64,000 bases of DNA from contig NZ_CP107917.1 of NCBI RefSeq assembly GCF_036014175.1, positions 8,556,001 to 8,620,000 of the forward strand, in the 5' to 3' direction. The notes beneath the pieces were generated by a model, which saw nothing but the letters and a program-made list of their open reading frames with translations, was not told where the DNA came from and did no database searches. The stretch is from Streptomyces sp. NBC_00443 (GTDB lineage: Bacteria > Actinomycetota > Actinomycetes > Streptomycetales > Streptomycetaceae). Positions 8,572-16,911 of this stretch are shown here, one piece after another. Positions within the stretch are counted from its first letter, which is position 1, and each line of letters begins with the position of its first letter. The position numbers and the translations under genes were made by a program.

Positions 8572-8806
8572 TGTCGTGGCAGGCGGATGACCCGGGCCCC
8601 GCAGACCGATGCCCAGGCGCAGTCCGCAAGCCCGCGGACCACCGTCCGCGCCACAGCGGGCGTCCGGATCCGGACACCCCGCACAGCTCCCGCCCCTTCG
8701 CGTCACGGCACCGGAGCATCCGCACTCACGTCATCCCCACGCACGTCATCGCCGCGCAACCACCGTCTCCGGACCACCCGGCCACGGTGCGAACCCGGAG
8801 GCACGC

Positions 8807-9235
8807 ATGAGCGCTCGCCGCAGTCTCGTCTGGCTCGGCCTCACGCCGGAACCCGAACAGGAACTGCCCACCGCCGTGGCCGCCCTGCGCGCCCCCGCGG
8901 ACGGCAGCCCGCCGCCGGCCCTGGTCACCGCCGAACGGCACCGCGTCGAGCGACTGGTCCTGCGCGGCACACAACGCGGCTGGCTGCGCTACCTCGGCGA
9001 AGTCACCGACCTGGTCGTCGAGGCCGCCACCGGCTCCGGCACCGCCGATCCGCGGGCGGCGCTGGTGGCGGGCGAGGTCGTCCTCGATCACCACCGCATG
9101 CTGATCGGCCTGCCCGGCACCGGTTACGCCCGCACCGCGACGCAGCGGCGGGAACTGGAACGGGCGCTGGGACTCCTGCGAGCCCGCCGTGCCCCTGCCC
9201 GCACCGGACACCACCAGCCCAGGAGCACCGTATGA
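8807..9235 (+). CDS. Small uncharacterised protein, first gene of the acyl-CoA operon
   Basis: A 142-residue soluble protein that I do not recognise. It is rich in Ala, Arg and Leu and predicted largely helical, with a segment RLVLRGTQRGWLRYLGEVTDLVVEAA and a later EVVLDHHRMLIGLPGTGYARTATQRRELERAL. There is no signal peptide or membrane helix and no cysteine motif. ATG at 8807 follows a GGAGG site, and its stop overlaps the next ATG (ATGA), so it is co-translated with the NuoF-like flavoprotein. It may be a partner or assembly protein for that enzyme; this rests on position only. Confidence 0.7.
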   Translation: MSARRSLVWLGLTPEPEQELPTAVAALRAPADGSPPPALVTAERHRVERLVLRGTQRGWLRYLGEVTDLVVEAATGSGTADPRAALVAGEVVLDHHRMLIGLPGTGYARTATQRRELERALGLLRARRAPARTGHHQPRSTV

Positions 9236-10470
9236 CCGGCGTGTACTCCCTCCTTCCCGAAGGACGCCACGGCCTGCTCGCTCCGCTCGGGGACAGCGAG
9301 GGCATCGACGGCTACCTTGCCGCGGGCGGTTACGCGCCGCTCGTCGCCCCCGACCGGCTGCTCGACCGCATCGCCGCGACGGGGCTGCGGGGCCGCGGCG
9401 GAGCCGGGTTCCCCGCCGCCGTCAAGCTCCGATCCGTCCGCGACGCACCACTCGGCCCGCGCGTGGTCGTGGCCAACGGGGAGGAGGGCGAGCCCGGCTC
9501 CGTCAAGGACCGCTGGCTGCTCCGGCACCGCCCGCATGCGGTCCTCGACGGTCTGCGGCTGGCCGCGGCCATGACCGGTGCCGAGCACGGCTTCGTGTAT
9601 CTCTCCGACGACCTCGCCGAGCAGGCGGTGCGACGGGCGCTCGCCGAGTCCGCGCCCGAGGTGCGCATCGACGTCGTACGGACACGGCACACCTACGTCG
9701 CGGGGGAGGAGACCGCGGTCGTACGAGCTGTCAACGGCGGCCCGGCGCTGCCCACGGCCAAACCGCCGCGCCCGTTCGAGAGCGGAGTCGGCGGCGCGCC
9801 CACGCTGGTCGCCAACGTGGAGACCCTGGCCCGCGTCGCGGCGATGTACTCGCGCCCGGACGACGCGGACTCGGTCGCCGGGACCCACCTGGTGACCCTC
9901 TCGGGCGCCGGGGCTGCCGGTGCCGCGCTTGCCGAGGTCCCCGTGGGCACGCATCTGAAGGTCCTCGCCGACCTGTGCGGATATGGCACGGCCACCGCGG
10001 TCCTGCTGGGCGGCATGTTCGGCGGGCTGTACGGCGAGGGCTGGACGGACCTGGTCCTCGACCACGAACGCCTGAAGGAGGCCGGCGGAGCCCTCGGCTG
10101 CGGCGCGCTGCACTTCCTGCGCCCCGAGGACTGCCCGGTCGGCGTGGCCGCCGAGGCGGCCGCCTATCTGGCCGCGCAGAGCGCCCGGCAGTGCGGGGTG
10201 TGCGTGTCCGGCACCGGGGCGCTGGCCGGAGCCCTCACGGCTGCGGCCCGCGGCGAGGCGGGCTACGACTCCGTCGACAAGCTGCGCCGCTGGTCGCAGC
10301 AGCTGCCCGGCCGAGGGGCCTGCGGGCTGCTGGACGCCGCCGCCCGGATCGCCGGCAGCCTCCTCGCCCACTTTCCCGACCTGATCGACGCCCACCGCCG
10401 CTCCGGCTGCTCCGCCTGCGAGGGCGCGGCAGCCGAGGACGGGCGCCGGTTCACGGTGCCGGTGCCCTGA
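9232..10470 (+). CDS. NuoF-like NADH-oxidising flavoprotein (SLBB and degenerate Fe-S region)
   Basis: A 412-residue relative of the NADH-binding 51-kDa subunit of complex I. The FMN/NADH signature GLRGRGGAGFPAAVKL and VVVANGEEGEPGSVKDRWLL is clear, with VGGAPTLVANVETLARVA typical of NuoF and an SLBB-like region after about residue 225. The C-terminal iron-sulfur region reads CGVCVSG where NuoF has CGxCxPCR, so one of the four [4Fe-4S] cysteines is missing; a later cysteine (RGACGL) remains. No NuoE partner is present. A ferredoxin gene follows directly, so I infer an NADH:ferredoxin reductase that supplies the Rieske oxygenase or the acyl-CoA pathway. Confidence 0.82.
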   Translation: MTGVYSLLPEGRHGLLAPLGDSEGIDGYLAAGGYAPLVAPDRLLDRIAATGLRGRGGAGFPAAVKLRSVRDAPLGPRVVVANGEEGEPGSVKDRWLLRHRPHAVLDGLRLAAAMTGAEHGFVYLSDDLAEQAVRRALAESAPEVRIDVVRTRHTYVAGEETAVVRAVNGGPALPTAKPPRPFESGVGGAPTLVANVETLARVAAMYSRPDDADSVAGTHLVTLSGAGAAGAALAEVPVGTHLKVLADLCGYGTATAVLLGGMFGGLYGEGWTDLVLDHERLKEAGGALGCGALHFLRPEDCPVGVAAEAAAYLAAQSARQCGVCVSGTGALAGALTAAARGEAGYDSVDKLRRWSQQLPGRGACGLLDAAARIAGSLLAHFPDLIDAHRRSGCSACEGAAAEDGRRFTVPVP

Positions 10471-10523
10471 GCCGCATCCAGGCCCCGTACGCCTCCGACC
10501 CGCCGCACCGAAAGGACCGCTCC

Positions 10524-10715
10524 ATGAAACTCCTGCTGGACTCCACCCGCTGCCAGGGCTACGGCCTCTGCCAGGAACCCGCACCCGAGCTGATCGACCT
10601 CGACGAGTGGGGCTACGCGCAGATGCGCGCGACCGAAGTGCCGCAGGGCGACGAGGAAGCCGCCGAGACCGCTGTCGCCGCCTGCCCCAACGCTGCGCTG
10701 CGGCTGGTGAAGTGA
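10524..10715 (+). CDS. Ferredoxin, 3Fe-4S type
   Basis: A 63-residue ferredoxin. Cysteines are CQGYGLC near the N-terminus and a distal ACPNAAL; with only three ligand cysteines spaced this way it should carry a [3Fe-4S] (or labile [4Fe-4S]) cluster, as in actinobacterial P450/oxygenase ferredoxins. ATG at 10524 follows a GAAAGGA site, and the stop is one base from the next gene. It sits right after the NuoF-like gene and is the probable electron shuttle from it. Confidence 0.9.
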   Translation: MKLLLDSTRCQGYGLCQEPAPELIDLDEWGYAQMRATEVPQGDEEAAETAVAACPNAALRLVK

Positions 10716-10716
10716 C

Positions 10717-12771
10717 ATGGGACGTGACCTGTCGGCCCTCTTCGACCCCGTATCCGTCGCCGTCGTGGGGGCCAGCGACGACCCGGCCAAGTACGGCCAC
10801 GCCATAGCCGCCCAGGCGGTTCGCGCGGGCGGCCGTCGCCCCGTGCACATGGTCAACCGCCGCGGCGGCACGGTGCTCGGGCGGACCGTCGCGCCCAGCC
10901 TGAGCGCGATCGGCGAGCCCGTAGACCTGGCGGTGGTCTCCGTGCCCGCCGCCGGTTTCGAGGACGCCGTCGACGAGGCCCTGCGGTGCGGGGCCCGGGC
11001 GATCGTCGCGATCACCGCCGGTTTCGCCGAGACCGGCGACGCGGGGCGGATACGGCAGCAGGCCGTCGCCGAACGCGTACGCGCCGCCGGTGCCGTGATG
11101 GTCGGGCCCAACTGCCTGGGGATCGCGGACAACACCACCGACCTCTTCCTGGCTTCCGACACCTTCACTCCCGGCGGCGTCGCACTCCTGAGCCAGAGCG
11201 GCAACCTCGCCCTCGAACTCCAGCTCCGCTTCCGCCCGCACGGCCTCGGCTTCTCGCGGTTCGTCTCGCTCGGCAACCAGGCCGACGTCACCCTCGTCGA
11301 CCTCCTCGCCGACTGCGCCCGGCACGAGGGCACCCGGGCCATCGCGGTCTACGCGGAGGACTTCGGCGACGGACGCGCCTTCGCCGAGGCTGCCGCCGAC
11401 GCGGGCAAGCCCGTGGTGCTGCTCACCGCCGGACGCGGCGACGCCTCCGCGCGCAGCGCGCAGTCCCACACCGGCGCGCTGACCACGTCGGCCGACGTCG
11501 TGACGGCCGCCTGCCGGGACGCCGGTGTGGAACTCGTCGCCACGCCCCGCGAACTCACGGTGGCCGTGGCCGCGTTGAGCGGCGCGCGACGGGCATCGGG
11601 ACGCAGGGTCGCCGTGCTCACCGACGGCGGCGGACACGGCGTCGTCGCCGCCGACGCCGTCGAGGCGGCCGGCCTGACGGTGCCCGAACTCCACGAGCCG
11701 ACAAGGCAGGAGCTGAGGGAGGCCCTCTGGGAGCAGTCGGCCGTCGCCAACCCCGTGGACCTCGCCGGGATGGGTGAGCAGGACCCCGGCTCCTACGCGG
11801 AGACGGTCGCCGCGCTGCTGGCGGCCGAGGAGGTCGACGCCGTGCTGATGACCGGCTACTTCGGCGGCTACGCGGCGGCCGAAGGCGGCCTCGGAGGAGG
11901 CGGCAAGGCACTTGCGGACGGGGAGAAGGAGGCCGCCCGCCTCATCGCCGCCCGGCACCGCGCCACCGCCAAGCCGCTCGTCGTCCAGTCCATGTACCCC
12001 GAGTCCCCGAGCTGCCGTACCCTCGCCGCGGCCGGCATCCCCGTCTTCGCCGCCACCGAGGACTCCGCCCGCGCCCTCGCCGCGACGGCACCCGTGGAAG
12101 AGTGCACCGGGGTCACGCCCCTTCCCCGGCCGGCGCCCCCGCTGCGCGAGAGCGGCTACATGGAGACGCGCCGAGCCCTCGAAGAGGCCGGACTCGCCTT
12201 CCCCGCAGCCCGCGAGATCCACGACGAGGCCGAACTGCTCGCCGCAGCCGAGGAGTTCAGCGGCCCGTACGTCCTCAAGGCCCTCCATCTGCTCCACAAG
12301 TCGGATGCGGGCGGAGTGGTACTCGGTCTGGCCGGACCCGGCGAACTGCTCGCCGCCTTCCGCGAGATGCACGCCCGGCTCGGCGCCTCCTCCTACTCCG
12401 TGGAGGCCATGGCCGACCTGACCGACGGCATCGAGCTGATCGTCGGCGTCAACCGCGACCCGCGCTTCGGCCCGGTCGCCATGGTCGGCCTCGGCGGAGT
12501 GCTGGCGGAGGCGTTGCACGACGTCGCCTTCACCCTCGCCCCCGTGCCCGCCGAACGGGCCGTGAGTCTGCTGCGCGGCCTGCGCACCGCTGCCCTGCTC
12601 GACGGGGTGCGGGGCAAACCGCCCGTCGACGTCGAAGCGGCCGCGAAGGCCGTCGAAGCGATCACCGCGTTCGCCGCCGCCCACCCGGAGATCGCCGAGA
12701 TCGAGGTCAACCCCCTTCTCGTGCGCCCCGACGGTGCACTCGCCCTCGACTCCCGCGCCGTACTCGCCTGA
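10717..12771 (+). CDS. NDP-forming acyl-CoA synthetase (acetate-CoA ligase family)
   Basis: A 684-residue single-chain enzyme. Order: CoA-binding Rossmann domain (VAVVGASDDPAKYGH, residues 14-28), succinyl-CoA-ligase-like domains with GPNCLGI and LLSQSGNLALEL, the phosphohistidine loop SHTGAL, then a C-terminal ATP-grasp domain (SGPYVLKALHLLHKSDAGGV and EIEVNPLLV). It should activate a carboxylic acid to its CoA thioester with nucleotide diphosphate release, reversibly. It is the entry step for the two acyl-CoA dehydrogenases that follow. The acid is not identifiable from sequence. Confidence 0.9.
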   Translation: MGRDLSALFDPVSVAVVGASDDPAKYGHAIAAQAVRAGGRRPVHMVNRRGGTVLGRTVAPSLSAIGEPVDLAVVSVPAAGFEDAVDEALRCGARAIVAITAGFAETGDAGRIRQQAVAERVRAAGAVMVGPNCLGIADNTTDLFLASDTFTPGGVALLSQSGNLALELQLRFRPHGLGFSRFVSLGNQADVTLVDLLADCARHEGTRAIAVYAEDFGDGRAFAEAAADAGKPVVLLTAGRGDASARSAQSHTGALTTSADVVTAACRDAGVELVATPRELTVAVAALSGARRASGRRVAVLTDGGGHGVVAADAVEAAGLTVPELHEPTRQELREALWEQSAVANPVDLAGMGEQDPGSYAETVAALLAAEEVDAVLMTGYFGGYAAAEGGLGGGGKALADGEKEAARLIAARHRATAKPLVVQSMYPESPSCRTLAAAGIPVFAATEDSARALAATAPVEECTGVTPLPRPAPPLRESGYMETRRALEEAGLAFPAAREIHDEAELLAAAEEFSGPYVLKALHLLHKSDAGGVVLGLAGPGELLAAFREMHARLGASSYSVEAMADLTDGIELIVGVNRDPRFGPVAMVGLGGVLAEALHDVAFTLAPVPAERAVSLLRGLRTAALLDGVRGKPPVDVEAAAKAVEAITAFAAAHPEIAEIEVNPLLVRPDGALALDSRAVLA

Positions 12772-12819
12772 CCCGCCCCACCCCGCACGCCGTCCCCCGA
12801 CCTGACCGAAGAGGCCCCC

Positions 12820-13992
12820 ATGGACATGCGCTACACCCCCGAGCAGGCCGACCTCAAGCGCCGCGCCGCCGAGTACGCCCGCCTGCTGATGCGGTACGAG
12901 GACCAGTCCGAGCAGGCCGGCGGGCCCCTGCCGCAGCAGCTCGTGACCGAACTGACCCGGGCCGCCATGGACGCCGGTGTCTACGCCATCAACATGCCCG
13001 CCGAATGGGGCGGCGCCGGACTCAGCCTGCTCGACCAGGTCATCGTCGAGGAGGAGTTCGGCAAGGTCACCAACTGCCTCTGGGACATTCCCTGGCGGCC
13101 CGCCAACGTGCTGGCCTACGGCGACGAGAGGCAGCGCGAGAAGTACCTGCTGCCCGTGATCCGCGCGGAGAAGTTCGACGCGTTCGCGGTGACCGAGCCG
13201 GGAGCGGGATCCGACCCGTCCTCCGGCACCTCCACGGCCGACCGCACCGACGGCGGCTGGGTGCTCAACGGCGAGAAGTGGTTCGTCACCTGCGGCGACA
13301 TCGCCGACTTCCTGCTGGTGCAGGCGGACGCCGGACCCGAGCGGCAGCCGACGCTGTTCTTCGTGGACCGGGCCGCGCCCGGCGTCGAGATGACCCGGGT
13401 CCCGCACTTCATGCACTCCGCCGTCAACGGGCACCCCGAATTCACCTTCACCGACGTCTTCGTGGCCGACGAGGACGTGCTCGGCGGCGTCGGCAACGGC
13501 TACGAGCTCACCAAGGAATGGTTCACCGACGAACGCCTGATGATCGCGGCCCGCACCGTCGGCGCGGCCGAGCGTGCCCTGCAACTCGCCCGGGACTGGG
13601 CCGTGCAGCGCGAGCAGTTCGGAGCGCCGATCTCCTCGTACCAGCTGATCCAGGGCATGCTCGCCGACTGCGCCGTGGACATCGCCGTGAACCGTGCCTA
13701 CACCCACCAAGTGGCCTGGGAGGCGGACCAGCCGGGCACCGACCGCAAGACGCTGCACGCCAAGGCCTCCACCGCCAAGCTCGCCGCCAGCGAGGCCGCC
13801 GGCCGGGTCGCCGACCGCTGTCTGCAGATCTTCGGCGGCCGGGGCTACGACCGCACCTACCCCGTCGAGCGCATGTACCGCGAGCTGCGCGTCGACCGGA
13901 TCTGGGAGGGCACCTCCGAGATCCAGCGGCTGATCATCGCCAACGAGCTGATCAAGCGCGGCACGCGCGCCCTTGCCCTGCCCACGCCCTGA
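12820..13992 (+). CDS. Acyl-CoA dehydrogenase, paralogue 1
   Basis: A 390-residue flavoenzyme. Conserved segments are AVTEPGAGSDPSSGTST (FAD/substrate loop), NGEKWFVTCGDIADF, ERALQLARDWAVQREQFG and the C-terminal RIWEGTSEIQRLIIANELIKRG, where the Glu of WEG is the expected catalytic base. It introduces an alpha,beta double bond into an acyl-CoA and passes electrons to ETF. It lies 40 bases upstream of a second, closely similar copy. Confidence 0.92.
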   Translation: MDMRYTPEQADLKRRAAEYARLLMRYEDQSEQAGGPLPQQLVTELTRAAMDAGVYAINMPAEWGGAGLSLLDQVIVEEEFGKVTNCLWDIPWRPANVLAYGDERQREKYLLPVIRAEKFDAFAVTEPGAGSDPSSGTSTADRTDGGWVLNGEKWFVTCGDIADFLLVQADAGPERQPTLFFVDRAAPGVEMTRVPHFMHSAVNGHPEFTFTDVFVADEDVLGGVGNGYELTKEWFTDERLMIAARTVGAAERALQLARDWAVQREQFGAPISSYQLIQGMLADCAVDIAVNRAYTHQVAWEADQPGTDRKTLHAKASTAKLAASEAAGRVADRCLQIFGGRGYDRTYPVERMYRELRVDRIWEGTSEIQRLIIANELIKRGTRALALPTP

Positions 13993-14032
13993 CACCGCCC
14001 ACCCGTCACATCACCGCACAGCGAGGACTTCC

Positions 14033-15205
14033 ATGGACTTCCGTCTCACCCCGCGCCAGGTTCAGCTCAAGGCCGACGCACGCGCCCTCACCGACTTCAT
14101 CGCCGGCTACGAGATCCAGTGCGAGGAGGACAACGGCCTGCCCGCCGACGCCCACACCAAGGTCCGTGACGCAGTGCTGGACGCCGGACTCCAGGCCGTC
14201 AACATGCCGGCCGAGTGGGGCGGCGCCGGCCTCACCATCGCCGAACAGGTCACCGTGCAGGAGGAGTTGGGGCGGCTCACCGGCGCCCTGTGGGACATGG
14301 TGTGGCGGCCCGCGAACGCGCTGCGGTTCTGCACCCCCGAGCAGCGCGAGCGCTTCCTCGTCCCGGTGATCAACGGCGAGCGGCGTGACTGCTACGCCGT
14401 CACCGAGCCCGGCGCCGGCTCCGACCCGCAGAACCTGGCCACCACGGCGACGAAGAACGACCAGGGCTGGGTGCTCAACGGCGAGAAGTGGTTCGTGACC
14501 GTCGGCGACCACGCCGACTTCATGATCGTGCTCGCCGCGGCCGGACCGGAGCGCGCACCCACCCTCTTCCTGGTCGACAAGGACACCCCCGGCATCGAGA
14601 TGACCCGGGTCCCGCGCTGGATGCACACCTTCGTGTACGAGCACCCCGAGTTCACCTTCACCGACGTCCAGGTCGGCGAGGACGCCGTGCTCGGCGGCAT
14701 CGGCGAGGGGTACGACATCACGCGCTCGTGGTTCACCGAGGAGCGCCTGATGATCGCCGCCCGCACCATCGGCGCGGCTGAGCGGGCCCTGGAGCTGTCC
14801 CGGGACTGGGCCGTGGAGCGCGAGCAGTTCGGGGCGCCGATCTCCTCGTACCAGCTGATCCAGGGCATGCTCGCCGACTGCGCCGTGGACATCGCCGTCA
14901 ACCGGGCCTACACCCATCAGGTCGCCTGGGAGATCGACCAGGCCTCGGCCGAGGACCGCAAGACACTGCACGCCAAGGCGGCCATCGCCAAGCTCTCGGC
15001 GAGCGAGGCCTCGGGCCGGGTGATCGACCGGTGCCTCCAGATCCACGGCGGGCGCGGCTACGACCGCTCGTACGCCGTCGAACGGCTCTACCGCGAGCTG
15101 CGCGTGGACCGCATCTGGGAGGGCACCTCCGAGATCCAGCGGCTGATCATCGCCAACGAACTCATCAAGCGCGGCTCGGGGGTTCTGGACCTGCCCAGCG
15201 CCTGA
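14033..15205 (+). CDS. Acyl-CoA dehydrogenase, paralogue 2
   Basis: Also 390 residues and clearly a tandem duplicate of the preceding gene. Long stretches are identical (for example QFGAPISSYQLIQGMLADCA and the tail beginning RIWEGTSEIQRLI), while the N-terminal third and the substrate loop (AVTEPGAGSDPQNLATTATK) differ. The two may form a heteromer, as known for some actinobacterial steroid/side-chain dehydrogenases, or act on successive intermediates. ATG 14033 aligns the N-terminus with paralogue 1. Confidence 0.92.
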   Translation: MDFRLTPRQVQLKADARALTDFIAGYEIQCEEDNGLPADAHTKVRDAVLDAGLQAVNMPAEWGGAGLTIAEQVTVQEELGRLTGALWDMVWRPANALRFCTPEQRERFLVPVINGERRDCYAVTEPGAGSDPQNLATTATKNDQGWVLNGEKWFVTVGDHADFMIVLAAAGPERAPTLFLVDKDTPGIEMTRVPRWMHTFVYEHPEFTFTDVQVGEDAVLGGIGEGYDITRSWFTEERLMIAARTIGAAERALELSRDWAVEREQFGAPISSYQLIQGMLADCAVDIAVNRAYTHQVAWEIDQASAEDRKTLHAKAAIAKLSASEASGRVIDRCLQIHGGRGYDRSYAVERLYRELRVDRIWEGTSEIQRLIIANELIKRGSGVLDLPSA

Positions 15206-15239
15206 CCCGCACCGCCGCAGACCAGAGAGAGGGAGACGG

Positions 15240-16142
15240 ATGACCGACATCAAGCGCGTGGGAGTCGTCGGCTGCGGGCTGATGGGCGCCGGCATCGCCG
15301 AGGTCTGCGCACGGGCCGACGTACCGGTCACGGTCGTCGAGCGCGACGCGGAGGCGGCCCGGGCCGGCCGCCTCCGCATCGCCCGCTCGCTCGACCGGGC
15401 CACCGCACACGGCAGGCTGAGCGACGAACGACGGGTGGCCGCCGAGTCCCTGGTCACCGTCGTCCATGAGATCGAGGCACTGCACGACCACGACCTGGTC
15501 ATCGAAGCGGTCGCCGAGGACGAGGCCCTCAAGATCGACGTCTTCACCCGCCTCGACTCCGTGATCACCGGCGACGACACGATCCTGGCGACCAACACCT
15601 CCTCCATCCCGGTCATCCGGCTCGCCGCCGCGACGACCCGCCCCGACCGGGTCGTCGGCGTGCACTTCTTCAACCCCGTACCGGTCCTGCGGCTCGTCGA
15701 ACTCGTGCCGTCGCTGCTCACCTCGCCCAGTACGGCGGCACGGGCCGAGGACTTCGTGACCGGCACCCTCGACAAGGAGGTGGTCCGCACCCGGGACAAG
15801 GCCGGGTTCGTCGTCAACGCCCTGCTCGTGCCCTATCTCCTGGCCGCCGTCCGCATGGTGGAGTCGGGCAGCGCGAGCGTCGAGGACGTCGACCGCGGCA
15901 TGGTCCTCGGCTGCGCGCACCCCCTCGGCCCGCTCGCCCTGACCGACCTGATCGGCCTGGACACCACACGCGCCATCGCGGAGTCGCTGTACGCCGAGTT
16001 CCGTGAGCCCCAGTACTCTCCACCCCCACTGCTGTCCCGGATGGTGGAGGCCGGCTTGCTGGGGCGGAAGTCCGGCCGCGGCTTCCACGCGTACGACGCA
16101 CAGGGCCGTCCCGAGGCCGCGGCACCGGCGGAGCGGCCGTGA
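15240..16142 (+). CDS. 3-hydroxyacyl-CoA dehydrogenase
   Basis: A 300-residue NAD-dependent enzyme of the short monofunctional type. Visible are the Rossmann motif VGVVGCGLMGAGIAEVCARA, EAVAEDEALKIDVF, ATNTSSIPV, the catalytic-region GVHFFNPVPV with its His, and KAGFVVNALLVPYL. It oxidises a 3-hydroxyacyl-CoA to the 3-oxo form. A GAGAGGGAG ribosome site precedes the ATG. There is no enoyl-CoA hydratase or thiolase in this operon, so those steps must be supplied elsewhere or skipped. The following TetR gene starts about 50 bases after its stop. Confidence 0.93.
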   Translation: MTDIKRVGVVGCGLMGAGIAEVCARADVPVTVVERDAEAARAGRLRIARSLDRATAHGRLSDERRVAAESLVTVVHEIEALHDHDLVIEAVAEDEALKIDVFTRLDSVITGDDTILATNTSSIPVIRLAAATTRPDRVVGVHFFNPVPVLRLVELVPSLLTSPSTAARAEDFVTGTLDKEVVRTRDKAGFVVNALLVPYLLAAVRMVESGSASVEDVDRGMVLGCAHPLGPLALTDLIGLDTTRAIAESLYAEFREPQYSPPPLLSRMVEAGLLGRKSGRGFHAYDAQGRPEAAAPAERP

Positions 16143-16189
16143 GGGAAGATGGTCATGGCCTACGTCCACGGAACGAGGGGAGCCCGAGG

Positions 16190-16801
16190 GTGTCCACGAA
16201 GGTGCGCACGGCAGACACCCGCGAGCGCATCCTGACCGCGGCGTGCGAGGTCATCGCCGACATCGGGTTCGAGAAGATCCGGATGCGCATGGTCGCCGAG
16301 CGGGCCGGTGTGTCGACGGCGCTGCTGCACTACCACTTCGACACGCGCGAGAAGCTGTTCACCGAGGCGATGACACACTCCTTCGCCAACACGGCCGTCG
16401 ACGTCGAACGTGACGCGGAGACGGCCCCGGCGGCGGTCATCCTGGCCCGCATCCTGCGCAACCTGCTGCCCACCGACCCCCAGCTCCACCAGGACTGGCG
16501 GCTCTGGCAGGAACTGTGGGTCCGGGCGCTGCGCGACGAGACCACGCGGGTCTTCGCCGTCGACCTGTACGCCCAGCTGCACGCCTGGGTGGGGGACGCG
16601 GTACGACGCGGCATCGCCTCCGGCGAGTTCACGCCGACCGACGTGGACGACCTCAGCACCCTCGTCCTGTCCCTCAGCGACGGCTACGGCATCCGCCTCA
16701 TGCTGCGCGACCCCACGGTCACCCTCGACACGGCGCTCACCTCCATCTGGCGCCATGTCTCGACCGCGCTGGGCCTGCCCGCGACCGTGCCGACGGACTG
16801 A
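16190..16801 (+). CDS. TetR-family transcriptional regulator
   Basis: A 203-residue regulator. The N-terminal helix-turn-helix reads RERILTAACEVIADIGFEKIRMRMVAERAGVS followed by TALLHYHFDTREKLF, the classic TetR pattern; the remaining ~140 residues form the ligand/dimerisation domain. GTG at 16190 is preceded by GAGGGGAG with good spacing; an earlier GTG at 16139 overlaps the previous gene but lacks this. It closes the acyl-CoA operon and probably represses both divergent operons via the two operators near 8500, releasing on an acyl-CoA or the amine substrate. Confidence 0.9.
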   Translation: MSTKVRTADTRERILTAACEVIADIGFEKIRMRMVAERAGVSTALLHYHFDTREKLFTEAMTHSFANTAVDVERDAETAPAAVILARILRNLLPTDPQLHQDWRLWQELWVRALRDETTRVFAVDLYAQLHAWVGDAVRRGIASGEFTPTDVDDLSTLVLSLSDGYGIRLMLRDPTVTLDTALTSIWRHVSTALGLPATVPTD

Positions 16802-16911
16802 CGCCCCCAACCCGAATGGCTCAGCGCCACTGCGCCGGAGGAGGCGAGGGTGCGTGAGTGGTGTGAGCGTGGTGGAAGGGATGCGCGTGCACACTGCGAC
16901 GAGGAGGCGCG

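Larger units (their letters stand above)
8376..8806. promoter_or_regulatory. Divergent control region between Rieske/amine operon and flavoprotein/acyl-CoA operon
   Basis: This 431-bp stretch holds no convincing gene. It contains two TetR-type operators (8495-8514 and 8552-8571), a CAAGTC-AA-GACTTG inverted repeat between them (8534-8547), and a possible leftward -35 TTGACT within that repeat. A long rightward leader (8572-8806) contains a 9-bp direct repeat CACGTCATC at 8727 and 8742. The rightward gene has a GGAGG ribosome site at 8797-8801. Confidence 0.7.

Noticed and set aside
9124..13995. Very long open frame (about 1600 codons) on the minus strand opposite the acyl-CoA operon
   Set aside because: It mirrors high-GC third-position bias of the plus-strand genes, is low-complexity (Gly/Arg/Val-rich) and has no recognisable domain. 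It is an antisense shadow.
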